A stretch of DNA of 64,000 nt from NCBI GenBank assembly GCA_017979445.1, contig CM030707.1, positions 17,559,086-17,623,085 of the forward strand, written 5' to 3'. Made by a program: the position numbers and the translations under genes. The notes under the pieces are model-generated. The model had not been told where the DNA came from. It did not search any database and was given only the letters and a program-made list of their open reading frames with translations. The DNA is from Akebia trifoliata. Lineage: Eukaryota; Streptophyta; Magnoliopsida; Ranunculales; Lardizabalaceae. This document shows, in pieces, positions 37,001-52,000 of the stretch (positions are counted from its first letter, which is position 1; every line of letters begins with the position of its first letter).

Positions 37001-40000
37001 TAAAGGGGGTCACCAAAAATTAAGGAGGAGAGGGGAGGGCAAGAAGGTCAAAGCATGTCATCAGTTTTATACATAGGGGTATCTCAAATACTCATCAAGA
37101 CTTACAGGGGTCCCTAAATCACCCAAAAAAATTTAGAGGGCCAAAGAATTGAGAGAAAGGTGGCAAACAGTTTTTTGGGGGAAGGAGATGGGGCAACAGG
37201 GTCAAAGAGGCCTGCCATCAGTTTGTAAACAAGGAGGCATCTCAAATATAACCAAATGTGCAGGGGTGTTTAAATGAGCTGAAAAGTTGAGAGCCCCTCC
37301 CCCCCCAGCTCTGCCCTTGGGTGTTAATCAGCCGCACACCGTTTATCTGTAAAAGAGTTTTAAGGTCTAAGAAATTTCTCTCTGATCCAATGTTTCGAAT
37401 GTAAATGTAATCCAATTTAGATTTCATAATTATGATAATCTTGAGACAAGACCAATTTTTGGGGCAAAGCTTGACCTTTAGCTCCATACATGTTTTAATT
37501 TTTGTTTTTTTATAACTAGTTGTTGCTTTTGAGATTTTTCTCATTAGCTTCTCTACGCATAGAGGCTTTTTGTATGGATGGATTTCCCCATGCTTTATGG
37601 TAAATACATACTAAGAAATACAAATAAAAGCTTGCAGAGTTACTGTTCTTCTATAGAGAATTATGGTGCAAGAACAATTTGCAAGTGATATAATCTGAGA
37701 CTCCTGTCAGACTGTTGTTTTTGTATAAGGATGTGAGTGGAGTAGAATGGAAATAGTTTGATTTAGGTGATTGAATGAGGATGTCTTTGGACGATGCTAT
37801 ACTTTCTACGGTCCAAAATTCTGGGCTAGTCATCGTTTGGATTGTAAAGCAATATGATGTTTGAAAGTTTAATCATATGTGGGCCCTGACTTTCTATTGT
37901 TTGTGAATGCTGGCATCTTTACTTGCAAGATAGATTTCCACTATGATATATGTAAATTAAAATCAAAGTGAAATATGTAAATTAAAACTATATTTTTTCT
38001 TTCTTTCTCATATAGCATGTTTCTGATATTTGTTGTACAATTTCTTTTTTCTATTCTTGGATTTTTTGTATATGTTTCCCACTATTTCCTTAATTTGCAC
38101 TGATCCACTTGTTTTCTTTTGTATAGGGTGCACAAAGGACGGAAATCATACCAGATTCGAGAAAGCCCCCAGCTTTCTACTGAGCGAATCTTATGCGTAG
38201 GATCTAGTAGGAAGCGACCTGTTCTGAAATGGGAGAATAACATGGCATGGCCTGGAAATCTTACTTTGACAGATAATGCGCTCTATTTTGAGGTATGCAT
38301 TTTTTTGTGCAATTTAAATAAGGTAACTTTTATTGACACATCAAGAAACTTTAAGGGCGGGGCCAAAGTGGAAAAAAAAAAAAACCTTTAAAATTTTGTT
38401 TTTGACATGGTGTAGGTGCCCCTAAAAATATGAGATCCCTTAGAGTTTGTCGGCGTGTCAATAAAATTCCCCTTTAAATAATTTCATTCAAGTTTTCTTT
38501 GTCAAAGGGAATCTAGGAGAGGACGACCAAATTTTTTTACTGATGATGGACTATGTTTTTAGGTATGCATTCATGCGATTTGAATAATTTCCTGCAACAT
38601 TAGTCTGATCAAAAGACATGTTGTAGAGGACGGAGAACCACATTCATGTGGATTCGGCTATATACTTGAATAACACTCATCTCCTAATATGGGTTGTAAT
38701 GTATTATGTAGTGGTTGTAATGACACTCTAAACCTTTAACTTGAATGACGGGGTTTTCTTTGTAGGTGGCATCCAAAGTGGCAGAGTTATGGAGTCCATG
38801 TGACTCACTATGGCTTGGTATGAGACACTATAGGCTTTAGGCATAATGTGAAGGCAACTATCCATGTTGCTGACCTAGAGAGTTGTCTATTAGATGGATT
38901 AGCACTTTGCAGCTCACGCAACAACCTCATCTTGCTTCCCTTTTCCAGGAACAAGGAGTCAATATCATCCTTTCTATAAACTGTAGCAATTTCTTCTAAC
39001 ATCGATTTCTCGATATCCTATACTTCCAAATCCCCCCCACTCTTCTTTCAAGAACTTCTTTCTTCTGAAGACACAAACCACTCTTCCCTAAAAAACAAAA
39101 GAACTCCAACACTCCTCAACCTCATCCTTATAGTCTAGAACCTAGAGCTTGCAATAACATTTATGAATTGAAAAGAGGGTTGGCCATTATTGTTACCACC
39201 ACAATCTAGAACCAAGGGAACATGATTCAAGGTCAGTTTAGGGATTGTTAATCTTCATCTCCAGGAAAGATGTCTACCCAACTACCATAAAAAGACTATT
39301 CAATCTATAGAGGGGGGATTTTCTTATTTGCGAGTAAGAAACCCTCTTTAAATCGAAACGTGCATATGGTTTTTGTTAAAAATTCCACAGTTTGTCATGC
39401 TTCTATTTAGATATAAAGTCTATCTTGAGGCATTGTATCGGTCAAGAGAAAAAAATTTAAGGTTGTTTGATGCAGGATGGTGGGGGAAGAAAAGTTAAAA
39501 AATGGTGGTTAGGGGATCTGATTTGGCATTTGGAATTGCGTTAAGGATTTAGGTGACAATAGGAAAAGGGTTTCCAAAATCCCAATTGGCTATTGAGATG
39601 TATAATGCAAAGTTTTGTAAATTACGATATTTTGGTTGGGGTTGGATAAGGGTAAAAGGAAAGGTAAAAAGATTAAGGGTTGAGGTTTATAGGTTTCAAG
39701 AATTAAGAACCAATAATTCAAGAAAGTTAAGAGAAGATAATAAAAATAAAAATACAGATTAGAAGAAAAAAAAAAAGAATGGATAGAAAGAATCTTTGAA
39801 TCACACCAAGAGTTTCTTGGAATCATACCAAAAATGGTGGAGAACTCACTTCACTTTACGAAAGGAATATCCTTTATTTATCAAATTCTTCGTTAAAAAA
39901 AAGTCTTAATGCAATCTATATATAAAGAAAATAAATCTAAGAATTCTGATAAACTAAACTACCACATAAATAACTTAATTTTCGTAACTTTCTCTCTCCT

Positions 40001-43000
40001 AAATTTTCAACTCTTATAAACTTAAATAAAAGAAAAATTAAATTTACCTAGTTACTTCTAAATATTATACTAAGACTATGAACCAATAAAACATGAAAAT
40101 AAGCCTAAAAACATAAAAATAAAGTCCTAAAATAGATAACTAAATAAAAATAAAATCTACTCTTTAATCTTTGATGTTCCCATCCATTCTCTTTGGTTGG
40201 GAATATTTCGCCACTAGAAAAATAAAATTATGGTAATTCCCTAACAAATGAAGTCTCTATATTCCATGTGCAATATGATCATGACTTGTTTCTCAATGAA
40301 TGCACCTTCCACGCTCCAATAGATATCGTCAAACCAAATAAATAACAATTGGACTCTTATTTTCTAGCAAGAACTAAAGCTGACACTTTGAAAAGCTCCA
40401 TGCATAATGTAATTTATTGGTTTATCCAAAATATTATTTACCTTTTTTTCCCATGGGATGAAACCTGTGTAAGCGGGTACAGGATGTAGCGACTCAACAA
40501 TTTCCTTTTCCAGTTGTTCAGATTTTCCAAGCATAGATTTTTCTTCAAGATCCAATAGTGATGCTTCACACTCGTCGATCTCACTCTCACTTTAATCAAG
40601 TTCATTGATTTCTTCATTACTCGCCTTGAGTTTAGGTTCATGGACTTTGATCACATTTGCTTCATTCTCCCAATTTGAACACTCTAATTGATAATGTCCA
40701 CGACAATTGCATTTGCTGCATAAATTTTGTTGTCTGAGCTCTTCATAACATTGTTCATGTCGTTGTTTGTGCTCTTTGCTTTCTTATATAATATGGTTGC
40801 AGACATAGCAAAAATATGCTCGAGAGTAGCGTGTTTGACATAAATTTGAAAACATCTCTATTGAGTCCATTTTCTCCCAATGCGATCTGCTAATTTTTTG
40901 TTGCCTGAACCTAGTCTTTGATACCAATTTGATGCAGGATGGTGGGGGAAGAAAAAAATGGGTGGTTAGGAGATCTAATTTGGGATTTGGAATTGGGTTA
41001 ATGATTTAGGCGACAATAGGAAAAAGGTTTCCAAAATCCCAATTGACTATTGAGATGTAAAATGCAAAGTTCTGTAAATTACGATATTTCGGTTGGGGTT
41101 GGATAAAAGTTAAAAGAAAGGGGAAAGGATTCAGAGTTGAGGTTTGTAGGTTTCAAGAATTAAGAACCGAGAACTGGGAATCTAGAATTCAAGAAAGTTA
41201 AGAGAATATAATAAAAAGAAAAATAAAGATTAGAAAAAAAAAAAAGGGGATATAAAGATAGAATCTTGGAATTACACAAAGGGTTTCTTAGAATCACACC
41301 AAGAATGGTGGAGAACTTACTTCACTTTATGAAAAAAACTCATTCTTTATTCATCAAATTCTTCTTTAAAAAAATTCCTTATACAATTTATATATAAAGA
41401 AAATAAATCTAAGAATCCTAATAAACTAAAATACTGAATAAATAACCTAACTTTCTCTCTCTTAAATTTTCAACCCTTATAGACTTAAATAAAAGACAAA
41501 ATAAATTTATCAGACTACCCCTAAATATTATATGTTAAGACTATGGGCCAATAAAACATGAAAATGAGCCCAAAAAACACAAAATAAAGTCCTAAAATAG
41601 AAAACTAAATAAAAATAAAATCTACTCTGCAATCTTCGATGTCCTCATCATTGTCTCGACTGAAAATTTAAGACATCCAAAGACAAGAATCAATATTTCG
41701 TTCCAGTCTCGGCTAGAACCGAGATGTTTTGGTCAAGTCATTCTTTGAGAGTATAGAACTTTAAGCGATTCTTGTGGTCACCTTATTTCCTCTCGTCTTT
41801 CCATGGGAAAATATATTCACATTAAAATCCATTCTCATACACCATGGATGTTCCCAATAACCATCTAGATCATCTAATTCCTACCAAAATTAGTTTATGT
41901 ACTTTCTATTGTAAGCCCATAAACACTAGTAAAAACCCAAGCATGATGCTCCTCCACATCGTTACACTAGATATAATTTGAGAGTGCACCTCCAATTTCC
42001 TCTACTTGGATGGCATTCTTATCGCATATGATAACAATCCCCTCAATATATCCTAAAGTTGGAGCTCATAAAACTTATATACTCCAAAAATCTACAACAA
42101 AATTGTTCATTTTCTCCAATTGTGTCTCATAAAGGACTACCAAATTAGTCATTGAATATACGAGGTTCACCTTTTATGGACTGTGTCCTTGGCGGCAATC
42201 AATTGTCTTTACTACCGCAAGCAAATAATCACAAAAGGATTCACCTGTCTCTGTCTTCCTCCAAGAAAACTTCTTTACCTAGGCCTATATGCTAACCGAT
42301 TGTTGCAACTTTTTTATAAGGTACAAATAAATTACTCTCCTAGAAAATACTTCCACCTGCCCTACTAGTCTTGGAAATCATATCATGACCACTCCTCAAA
42401 AGATCCATCCAATCTACTTTCCTACAAATCCTACCGGTCACCAAGCACACTATCATTGGCTTCCTCAAGTTAAATCCCAGTGATATAATTATTTTTTCCT
42501 TATAGTCCTCTACCAACCTTTTTGACAATCGATCTCTTAGACCCTCCCCCAAGCTCCCACAATTCCATAAAAGGGTTTTCATGGTAAGCTACAGGGTTAC
42601 CCCATTCTATTTTTTGGCATTCGTCTTTTTGAAAAGATCTTTTATCGATAAAAAAGCAATTAGTGATCGTTATTACTAGTTAAAAAAATTATAACCTTTT
42701 TTTTTTGGCTTTGCATTTCTGCGTAGATTAAGGTATATTAATAAAGATCCGCTGTAAGCAATGGTCGCTTTTTTAGGTTTTTCTACTTTTTTGCACTATA
42801 CCTAGTGTGTGCTGGATTTATTTTAAAGTTTTTTCATCAATCGCCTTTCTTCCAGAGCTTGGATGTTATGGTGGCCTCTCCCTGCAATTTGTTTGATTTT
42901 CGGAAAGAACTCATCATAAGGGTGTTAGATGGTACATAGAACATGTTTAGGCCATTGTTTTAAGGATCAAAGCTGCCATGTTTTGATGGTCTTCGATCTT

Positions 43001-46000
43001 TGAGGATTAGTCTTTTTAAATAATTTTACATTTAGGTGGGATACATTGGGGGGAGGGGGGCTGACAATCTTTTAACCTTTGTACATTCTTTTTGCTTGTT
43101 ATGGCTTGTGCTGTTCTCTAGAACCCCTATTATCGGGATTGATAGGTAAATTTTTTTGTTAGATTATTTGTAAGTGTTCTTTTAAAGTTTTGTTACTGAA
43201 AAAAATTGTTATCTATGCTTATGCTTTGATATTTTAGTGGAAGATATTATGTGAAATATTTCATAGCTGAGACCATTTGCAGGAAGATGTTTTGACTAGT
43301 AGCAATACTTTCAAAACTTGAATTTTGTTTCTTATCATGAAAGCTGCAGTTTTAGTGCTTTCTTTCACTCACTTTAGTTGAAATGGTCTGGTTCCTAATT
43401 GCCTTTTCACTTGTACATGTATTGCAGGCGATTGACTTCAGGGGTCAGAAAGAACCTATAAGATTAGGTCTTACAAGACATGGTTCAAGGGTGGAGAAAG
43501 CTAGAGTTGGTCCTTTCGGATCTTCACTTTTTGATTCTGCTGTTTCTGTTTCATCTGGTTCCAAGTGAGTAAGCTTCTGTACACCTTTTCTTTTAGGAAT
43601 TGTAATATTTCCCCTCAATTCTAAAACATTCATTTAACTGAAATAATTCCCACTTGTTTGGCAGCTAATATATATATTATTTCCAACTCTAGCTATTAAA
43701 TTAGACACCATGCTGCAACCAGTCTTAATCTGTCATTCTTAAATCATTCAATGTTCTAGTACAGTATTCGTTACCTCATTTGTCCCTTTCTAGCAAAGCA
43801 GAAACAGAATATCTTTCTATGAGTAATATTTATTGCCATTTGTTAGGGAACTCAAAAAATTAATCTATCACAAAGCAAAAAAAAAAAAAAAAAACAAAAG
43901 GAAAATTTTAAAATGCCCCATATTTATTTCCTATTATCTCTTTGATCAATTGGATAACAATCTCATAAGTAATGCAATGCTTTCCAAGTAAACAGTAGTA
44001 ACATGTGGTGCCCTTAAACTAAATGATCCGTTAATGACACCCTTGATTGGTCATGGCGACATCCACCAAATCAGCTTTTTATAAATGCCGGAAGATGTAA
44101 TAGGCCCCAACCTAGTGTAAAGGCTCCATTTGTCTGCAAGAGCACAGAAAGCACATTGCACTCCCAGATCATCTAGTGAAGTGTCTGAAAGAAGCAAATG
44201 GTCAACTACTGAATTCGAAGATAAAGCTGAATTAGGAGTCATATTTCAAGTTTCTTTTTGACAAGTAGAGTTTTCATAATATCTTTAGGAAGATATTCAA
44301 TTTTGATTTCTGTGTCTATTTTGGTCAACCGCGAAATGAATAGTGATTTCTCTAGAATACCTCATGTTATAGGATTATTCTGGGTCAGTTTGAACACGAG
44401 CCCAGACAAATAAATCCCCTATAGGGTTATTTTGGGTAGTAGTGGTATTCTTGCAATTAGACCATGTAGGAGATGTATTTTCTCAAGTCATTTTGGTATA
44501 TAAAATAATAGATGTAGAGAGTAAGATTACTGTCAACTCATTTTCTTCCCCAAATCTCTTTTCTCTTCTTCTTCATTGTTCTTCAAACCCTGCTTGATCA
44601 ACAACAACCAACTTGGTATCAAAGCATCTACAAATCATGGGAAGTACGAAATTCATCTAGCGAAGTAAAAGGAAGTAGATAGGAGATTTCTTTATGTTGT
44701 GTTTTATTAAGTTAGCAACCGTACGTGCTTAGCAAAAAAAAAAAAATTGTCAACCAGGGGCGGAGCCAGGGGGGCAGTTGCCCACCCTCAAATCTTTTAG
44801 TCTTTCAGACACCCTTAGTGTTTGGTTATAATTTGAGATTCAACATACTTCAAACTGATGATTTGCACCTCTGACTGTGTTACCCACCTCACAATTCAAT
44901 TTTTTGCCCCCCTCTAATTGATTTAGACAACACCCTTGGGTTGGGTTAATATTAATTTGAAATGCCCCTCCTTTCATCAAACTGATGACATGCCCCCTTT
45001 GACCTTGCTGTCCCGGGATGGCAACGGCCCCGCGACCCACTCTCCTCTTTAATGTCTCAATACAACCAAGGCCCACCCATTTTTAATGTTAATAAGTCAA
45101 AAGAACATTGGTGGAGTTGTGGAGATTTGAACACAAGATGTAGACACTTTTTTGTGTATCTTACCACTCACCTAGTTGACGTTTTCTGATAATAGCACTA
45201 ATATAAATACATATATAATGTACATAATTGGGGTGGGTTGGCGGGGTATATAAAAACCGTCCCCGCCCCGAGTCCAAATCGATTTTTAATTTTCAATACC
45301 GAAACCGTTGAAAATAGTGAAAAACCGAACCTATAGGGGCGGGGAAAAATTGTCATCCCTAGCTGCCCCCCACTCTTTCAATCTATGGTTATGTGCACAC
45401 CTCCACGTCAGCAATGTGTGAAACGATGCCAAATTTAATTTCACTCCAGCACAACTCAATTGTTAAATATAGTTCCCCCCCCCGACTAAAATCCTGGCTT
45501 CGACCATGTTAGCAATCGAACGTGTTGATGTCATCTGACATGTCGAATCACGATTGTGATGGAGATTTCAAGGTGTTTTGATCTTAGGGATTTTTTTTTT
45601 GGGTTGAAGTTTCAAGTGATTCGGAGCTTTGAGCGAGTTATAAATTTTTTAGTGAAAAATTGAAGAAATACCGAAAAGTGATGTTTTCTCTCCAGATTCA
45701 TACGATTAGTTTTTTTTGCGTTGGATCATAAGATAGATGGCCGTTTTTTTCTATTAGAGCTAATGGAATCGGTATCAAATTGTTCAAATTAGATTGAAGC
45801 TCCAATAATGTGTTTTTCAGACTATATTTGATATTTCATGTCATTTATTTATGTATTTATTTTTTGTCATTTTTTTATATCTTATTTCATCCATATTTCT
45901 TGGTATTTCTCATTGAATTGGGACTAAGAGAATGTCATTGTGATGGCTTGGCTTCTTTAGTCCACGCAACTAAGTATTAGTAACCAATATTTGTTCTTAT

Positions 46001-49000
46001 CCATCACACTACTGATTTGGGATTATAATGAATACTAGATATTTTGAAACTGGGAAAACTGCTTAGGTGTATGAGCTTCAATAGAGTATCTGGTAGATAG
46101 TACATGAAGACAAGCTTTTATCTGCCTATCACTCTACTCTTCGCGGTTCGTGGGAATAGTTTGTCTACTATTAAACTTTTCAGGCCGAATGCTCAACAAA
46201 TGTTGTTGTGTGTTTATTGGTTGAGGAAAGTAAGGTATTTGAATTCCTTGTTGGTTTGAATTTTGATTATGAGCAAGTGAGGGTTTAAATTATGGGTAAA
46301 AAGTCGTTTCTATCTTTTTTTGAGTTGTATACTTATCTATACCGTTCATGAGAAGCGTGTCGTAATGCTATACAAGCGCCCCCTATAGTTGAGAAATTTG
46401 TTTTGACCTCCATGTCTCAGAGAGATGGAAGAAGTGATTGTCATATTAAAAGTGTTGGTCAATTGGGAATATCTGGAAATGATTATGATAAATTGAAGTG
46501 TGAACGTTGTCAATAGACTCGTCATATTAGGGACACTTATTGGGATCTCCTTGATCATTCTCAGCAAAGATGTTTCTCTAGTAGTAGATGAGGTGGAAAC
46601 CGCTACGATAGTACATGGGAATTGAGTGTCCATTATGTTACACCTACTTGGCATTTACTGCCAATTACTCTACCTACACAAACTCCTTCTGTGAGCTATA
46701 TTTGCATCTCTCATGAGATTGAGGTTCTTAGATGTTTCATGACTCAATTGGAGTCACCCAATACTTGTTCCAGATCCTTTTCACATGTAAGTATATTTGT
46801 TTCGGCTTTTAGTGCATCTATTTCCATTCCTAGTCACTCTTGGATTATTGATTCATGGGGCCTTCGGTTATAGGATTGGTATAACTTTTTTCTTATCATA
46901 TCATATTTTTTAATAAAGATAAATAAAAAATTGTTGATGACTTTTACTCTTGCATTACTTGCAAGAGTAATATCTCTATTAATCTTTTTCCATTATCTTT
47001 TGTTCTTCATATACCTAATTTTGTTTTAAATATTTTATTTGTTAGTCACATTACCAAGTCCTTGAATTATAGAGTCACATTCTTTCCATCTCATTGTATT
47101 TTTTTTAGGACTTGGTGACAAGGAAGATGATGATACGTGTCATGGGGGGTGACTTTAACTATAGGATCTTCCGTTGCTTCACCAATTGAGCATATACCTT
47201 TTGCAGTTGGGACTACTACTTCTAAGGAGTTGTCATGAGGATCTTCTTTAGTTATTTTAGTTCGATAATAGAGAGAAGATTAAGTTATAATTAATTAGCC
47301 CTAATTAGGCTATAAAAGAGTTACATAAGATAAATAAAAAAGAAAAAGACTATAATAACCCTAGACTTATTTAACACTCCCCCTCAAGTTGGTGCGTGGA
47401 TATCAACTATGCCCAACTTGGATAAGACATCTTCAAAGGAAGTTTTACTAACTCCTTTAGTAAGAACATCAGCAAGTTGTTGAGAGGTAGGAACAAAGGG
47501 AGTACAAATCTGTCCAGAAACTATCTTTTCTCTAATGAAATGACGATCAACTTCTATATGCTTCGTTCTATCATGCTGAACTGGATTTGCAGCTATGTTA
47601 ATAGCTGATTTATTATCGCAATATAGTAAGAAGGGGACCGGCACAGGAAGACATAAATCAGCGAGTAAGATTTTGAGCCACAACAACTCGCATACTCCAA
47701 GTGCCATAGCTCTATATTCTGACTCAGCACTCGATCGAGAAACTACATCCTGCTTTTACTACGCCAAGTTACCAAGTTACCACCAACTTTAGTACAATAC
47801 CCAGAAGTAGACCTTCTATCAGTCACTGAACCAGCATAATCTGCATCTGTCCATGCCTCAATGCGAAGATGACCATGGTTGTTGAATAAAATACCTCGAC
47901 CAGGACATCCCTTAAGGTATCTAAGAATACGATAAACAGCAGCAAGATGAGATGTTCGAGGCGAGTGCATAAACTGACTTACAACACTAACAGCATAGGC
48001 AATGTCAGGGCGAGTCATAGATAAGTAGATCAACTTTCCCACAAGACGCTGATATTGGCCAATATCTGACACACACTCCCCCTCAGAATCAGCCAACCTA
48101 TGATTCTGCTCAATAGGAGTATCAGCTGGACGAGATCCAAGCTGACCAGAGGCACTGAGTAAATCAAGAACATACTTACGCTGAGAAATAAATATACCGG
48201 ACTGAGACCGGGCAACCTCAATACCCAGAAAATAGCGAAGATGGCCAAGATCCTTAATCTCAAATTGACGTCCTAAGTAAGTTTTGACCTCGGTAAGGCC
48301 ATCGGCATCATCGCCAGTAATAACAATATCATCCACATACACAATCAGAGCAACAATTTTGCCTTGGGAGTGACGCAAGAACAAGGTGTGATCAGCAGAA
48401 CTCTGATGGAAACCAAACTGATGCATGGCCTTAGTGAAGCGCTCAGACCAAGCACGAGGAGACTGTTTCAAACCATAAAGGGACCGGCGAAGACGACAAA
48501 CATGTGCAGGAGAAGCAGAAGAAAGAAACCCAGGAGGTTGGACCATATAGACTTCTTCTTGAAGATCACCGTTGAGAAAAGCATTCTTGACATCTAACTG
48601 AAAGAGAGGCCAGCCTCGGATAGCAGCAACAGAAAGGAGAACACGAATGGTGGTCATCTTGGCAACCGGAGCAAAAGTTTCCTGATAATCAATCCCATAA
48701 GTCTGAGCATAACCTTTGGCCACCAAACGAGCCTTATAACGAGCAATGGAACCGTCCGGATTATGCTTAAGCGTGAAGACCCAGCGACAACCCACAGCTT
48801 TCCTTCCAGGCGGAAGAGGAACAATTTCCCAAGTTTGAGTCTTGTCAAGAGCAGTCAACTCATCAATCATAGCTGCTCGCCACTCAGGATGAGCAATAGC
48901 ATCTGCAACAGTAGTAGGAAGAGAAACAGAGGAAACAGAAGCAAGAAAACTCCGATAGGAGGGTGATAGTGCAGAATCAGAGATATAATTTGAAATGGGA

Positions 49001-52000
49001 TAAGTACAAGTACGCTTACCCTTACGAGTGGCAATAGGACGATCATCACAGGGAACCGACGGAGGAGGAACTGGAGGCGAGGAGGCGAGCTGGTCGGACA
49101 TAGAAGTGATGGAAGTATCACGGGGACGTCGAGAGTAAACCTGCAATGGAGGAGAGGACGAACTGACGGGGGGTGGAGAGGGAGGAACAGGCATGGGAAG
49201 GGGAAATAAAGAAGGAAAAGAATCATCAGGTGAATCTAGAGGAAACCACTCAGATTGAATACCAACGGACCCACTATAGTAAGGAGTATGCTCAAAAAAG
49301 GAAACATCTCGAGAAATGAAACGCCGTCGAGAAGGAGGATGGTAACAACGGTATCCTTTCTGGGTGGAGGAATAACCAGAAAGATACATTTGACGGCCTT
49401 AGGGTCAAGTTTAGTACGAGTTGGGGCAAGAATTTGAACAAAGCAGACACACCCAAACACGCGTGGAGGAAGTGGAAACACAGGACGATCTGGAGAGAGT
49501 TTAGAGAGGGGTGTGGCAAACTGAAGAACACTAGAGGGGGTCCGATTAATAAGGTAAACGGCAGTAAGAACTGCATCGGCCCAATAGGATTGAGGCACAT
49601 TCATGCCAATAGAAATGGCACGAGCTAACTCTAGAATATGGCGATTTTTTCGTTCTGAGCGACCATTCTGCTGAGGGGTTTTTACATTGGACATTTGATG
49701 CTCAATGCCAGACTCTAAACAAAGTTTCAAGACTTCACTATAGGTGTACTCAGTACCATGATCAGAACGGAAGGTCTTGATGGTACAACCAAATTGGGTA
49801 TGAATCATAGCAAGAAATTGCTTGAAGATCCCATAAACCTCACTCTTGTGTTTCATAAGATAAACCCAAGTGGTACGACTGTGGTCATCGATAAACAAAA
49901 CAAAATAGCGAAAACCAAGAGTGGATGTGACCGGGGAAGGACCCCACACATCAGAATGAATTAAGTCAAACATAGCAGGTGTAGTAGTATTCATACTAAT
50001 AGGATAAGAAGAACGCACATGTTTAGCTAATTGACAAGTTTCACAAGAAAATCAAACAAATTGTTATTATGAAATAAAGTAGGGAACATGTGTTTTAAAT
50101 ATCCAAAGGAAATATGGCCTAAACGTAAATGCCAACGCATTACAAGAGCCTTATTGGACTGACTACGACTACTACTAAGCTGAAGAGCAGAATGAGTGCT
50201 AGGTGAACCGGGAACGTCCAAGAGATACAATCCATTTTCTTCATGTCCAGTGCCAATCGTCCTCTTCGACTCCAGATCCTGAAAGACACAATGAGAGGGA
50301 TAAAAAGTTACACTGCAGTTCAAATTTTTTGTAAGACTACTAACAGATACAAGGTTAGTAGTAAGTTGAGGAACATGAAGTGTGTTAATTAAGGATAAAG
50401 AAGATGTAACGGGTAAATGACCTTGACCAGCTATGGAAGACAAAGAACCATCAGCCAGTCGGACCTTGCGATGACCAGAACAAACACTATAGGTTTTAAA
50501 GAGGGAGGACGTACCGGTCATGTTATCTGAGGCACCAGAATCAATGATCCATGGTGAGGAAGTGGTAGAAACACTGTGTGCAGATGCAAAGGTACCTGAG
50601 TGAGCGAAGGTAGAAACTGGCTGAGATGAAGTCTCTATCTGATTGAAGAATTTTCTAAACTTGTCAAGCTCGTCTTGGGACAGAGAAACTGAATCCGATG
50701 AGGAGGTAGTAGCTGAAGGAGGTGCTAAATCATTCATTTGCTGAGAAACTACATGAGCTGAAGACCGTTGAGACTGTTGACGATGCTGGTTAGGACGACC
50801 ATGAAGTGCATAACAGCGAGCCTTCACATGACCTAATTTTCCACAATGATCACACTTATGTCGCTGACGGGTAGGCAGAGACCCACTGGGGGAGTGTGAA
50901 GAAGGTAGACGAGCAAGCATAGCGGAGTGATCTCCCGAAGAAAGGGGTATGACAGCTGCGCGACGACTCTCATCAGCCAATACATAGGAATACGCAGTCT
51001 GTAGGGAAGGAAAATGATCCATTCCCAATAAATGAACTCTCGCATACTCAAACTCATCCCGGAGACCAGCCAAAAACTGAAAAACCCGATTCTTATCCAG
51101 AATTGACGCATACAATGTCTCATCAAGAGGGTCCTTCCAAGAGTAGTACGAAGAATAAAATGTCAACTCTTCCCACCGAGCACGTAGTTGTGATATATAG
51201 GTAGTAACAGAAGAGTCACCCGCGAGAGTCGAGAAATCTCACGTTCTAGGTTAAAAATGCGAACATTGTTTTGACGTTGCGAGTAAATACTCTTTGCGGA
51301 ATCCCATATCTGTTTTGCTGTCGAGGAGAACATAAAACCAGCTGCAATGTGTGATTGCATAGATGTAACCAGCCAAGAACGGACCATAGAATCATTAGCA
51401 AACCATTGTGAGTAAGAACTGTCGGTCAGTGCAGGTTGTCTAATTTCACAGTAGTAATTTGAATGCCTGGAAAGTCAGTTGAATGAGAAGGAAGACCACT
51501 CGATCCATTACTAAAACCAGTGATAGAGGAAGAGGATGAGTCAGAAGCCATCAAATAATCCGAATACTTTGGTTTGAAGAGAGTTCACGAAGATGAGGGT
51601 ACGACTTTCTAGAATAAAGTGATCGCAGCACCCTAAAGGTGACAATACACGATCGAAAGAGCTATAACGGTTGATTAAACACTGTTATGGATGGCCCACG
51701 TAATCATTACCGCAAGTAATCCTCTTTGCAGCCGGGTTGATTAATAAGTTGTGTAAACAGCCAAAGGTCAAGGGTTCGAGGGTCAGTAGAGAGGTGAGAA
51801 CAGCCTTAAACAGCACCTGGTTGTGATCGAAACCCTTCGTAGATGTTCAAGAACACTGTTGGAACCCTCATATGACCACTATGGGGATCGGAAAACTAAA
51901 ACATAGCCACCAGCTGAGTCGCACGAACTAGAACAGCACTGATTAGGTTTGTCTGTGCAAGAAACAAGTTGCACGACGTCTAAAAAACCCACCTTGGGTG

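Noticed and set aside
41860..42640. A LINE ORF2 start on the minus strand ([15 protein letters not shown])
   Set aside because: Only the first ~15 residues resemble the endonuclease start. The following frames do not show the expected motifs.
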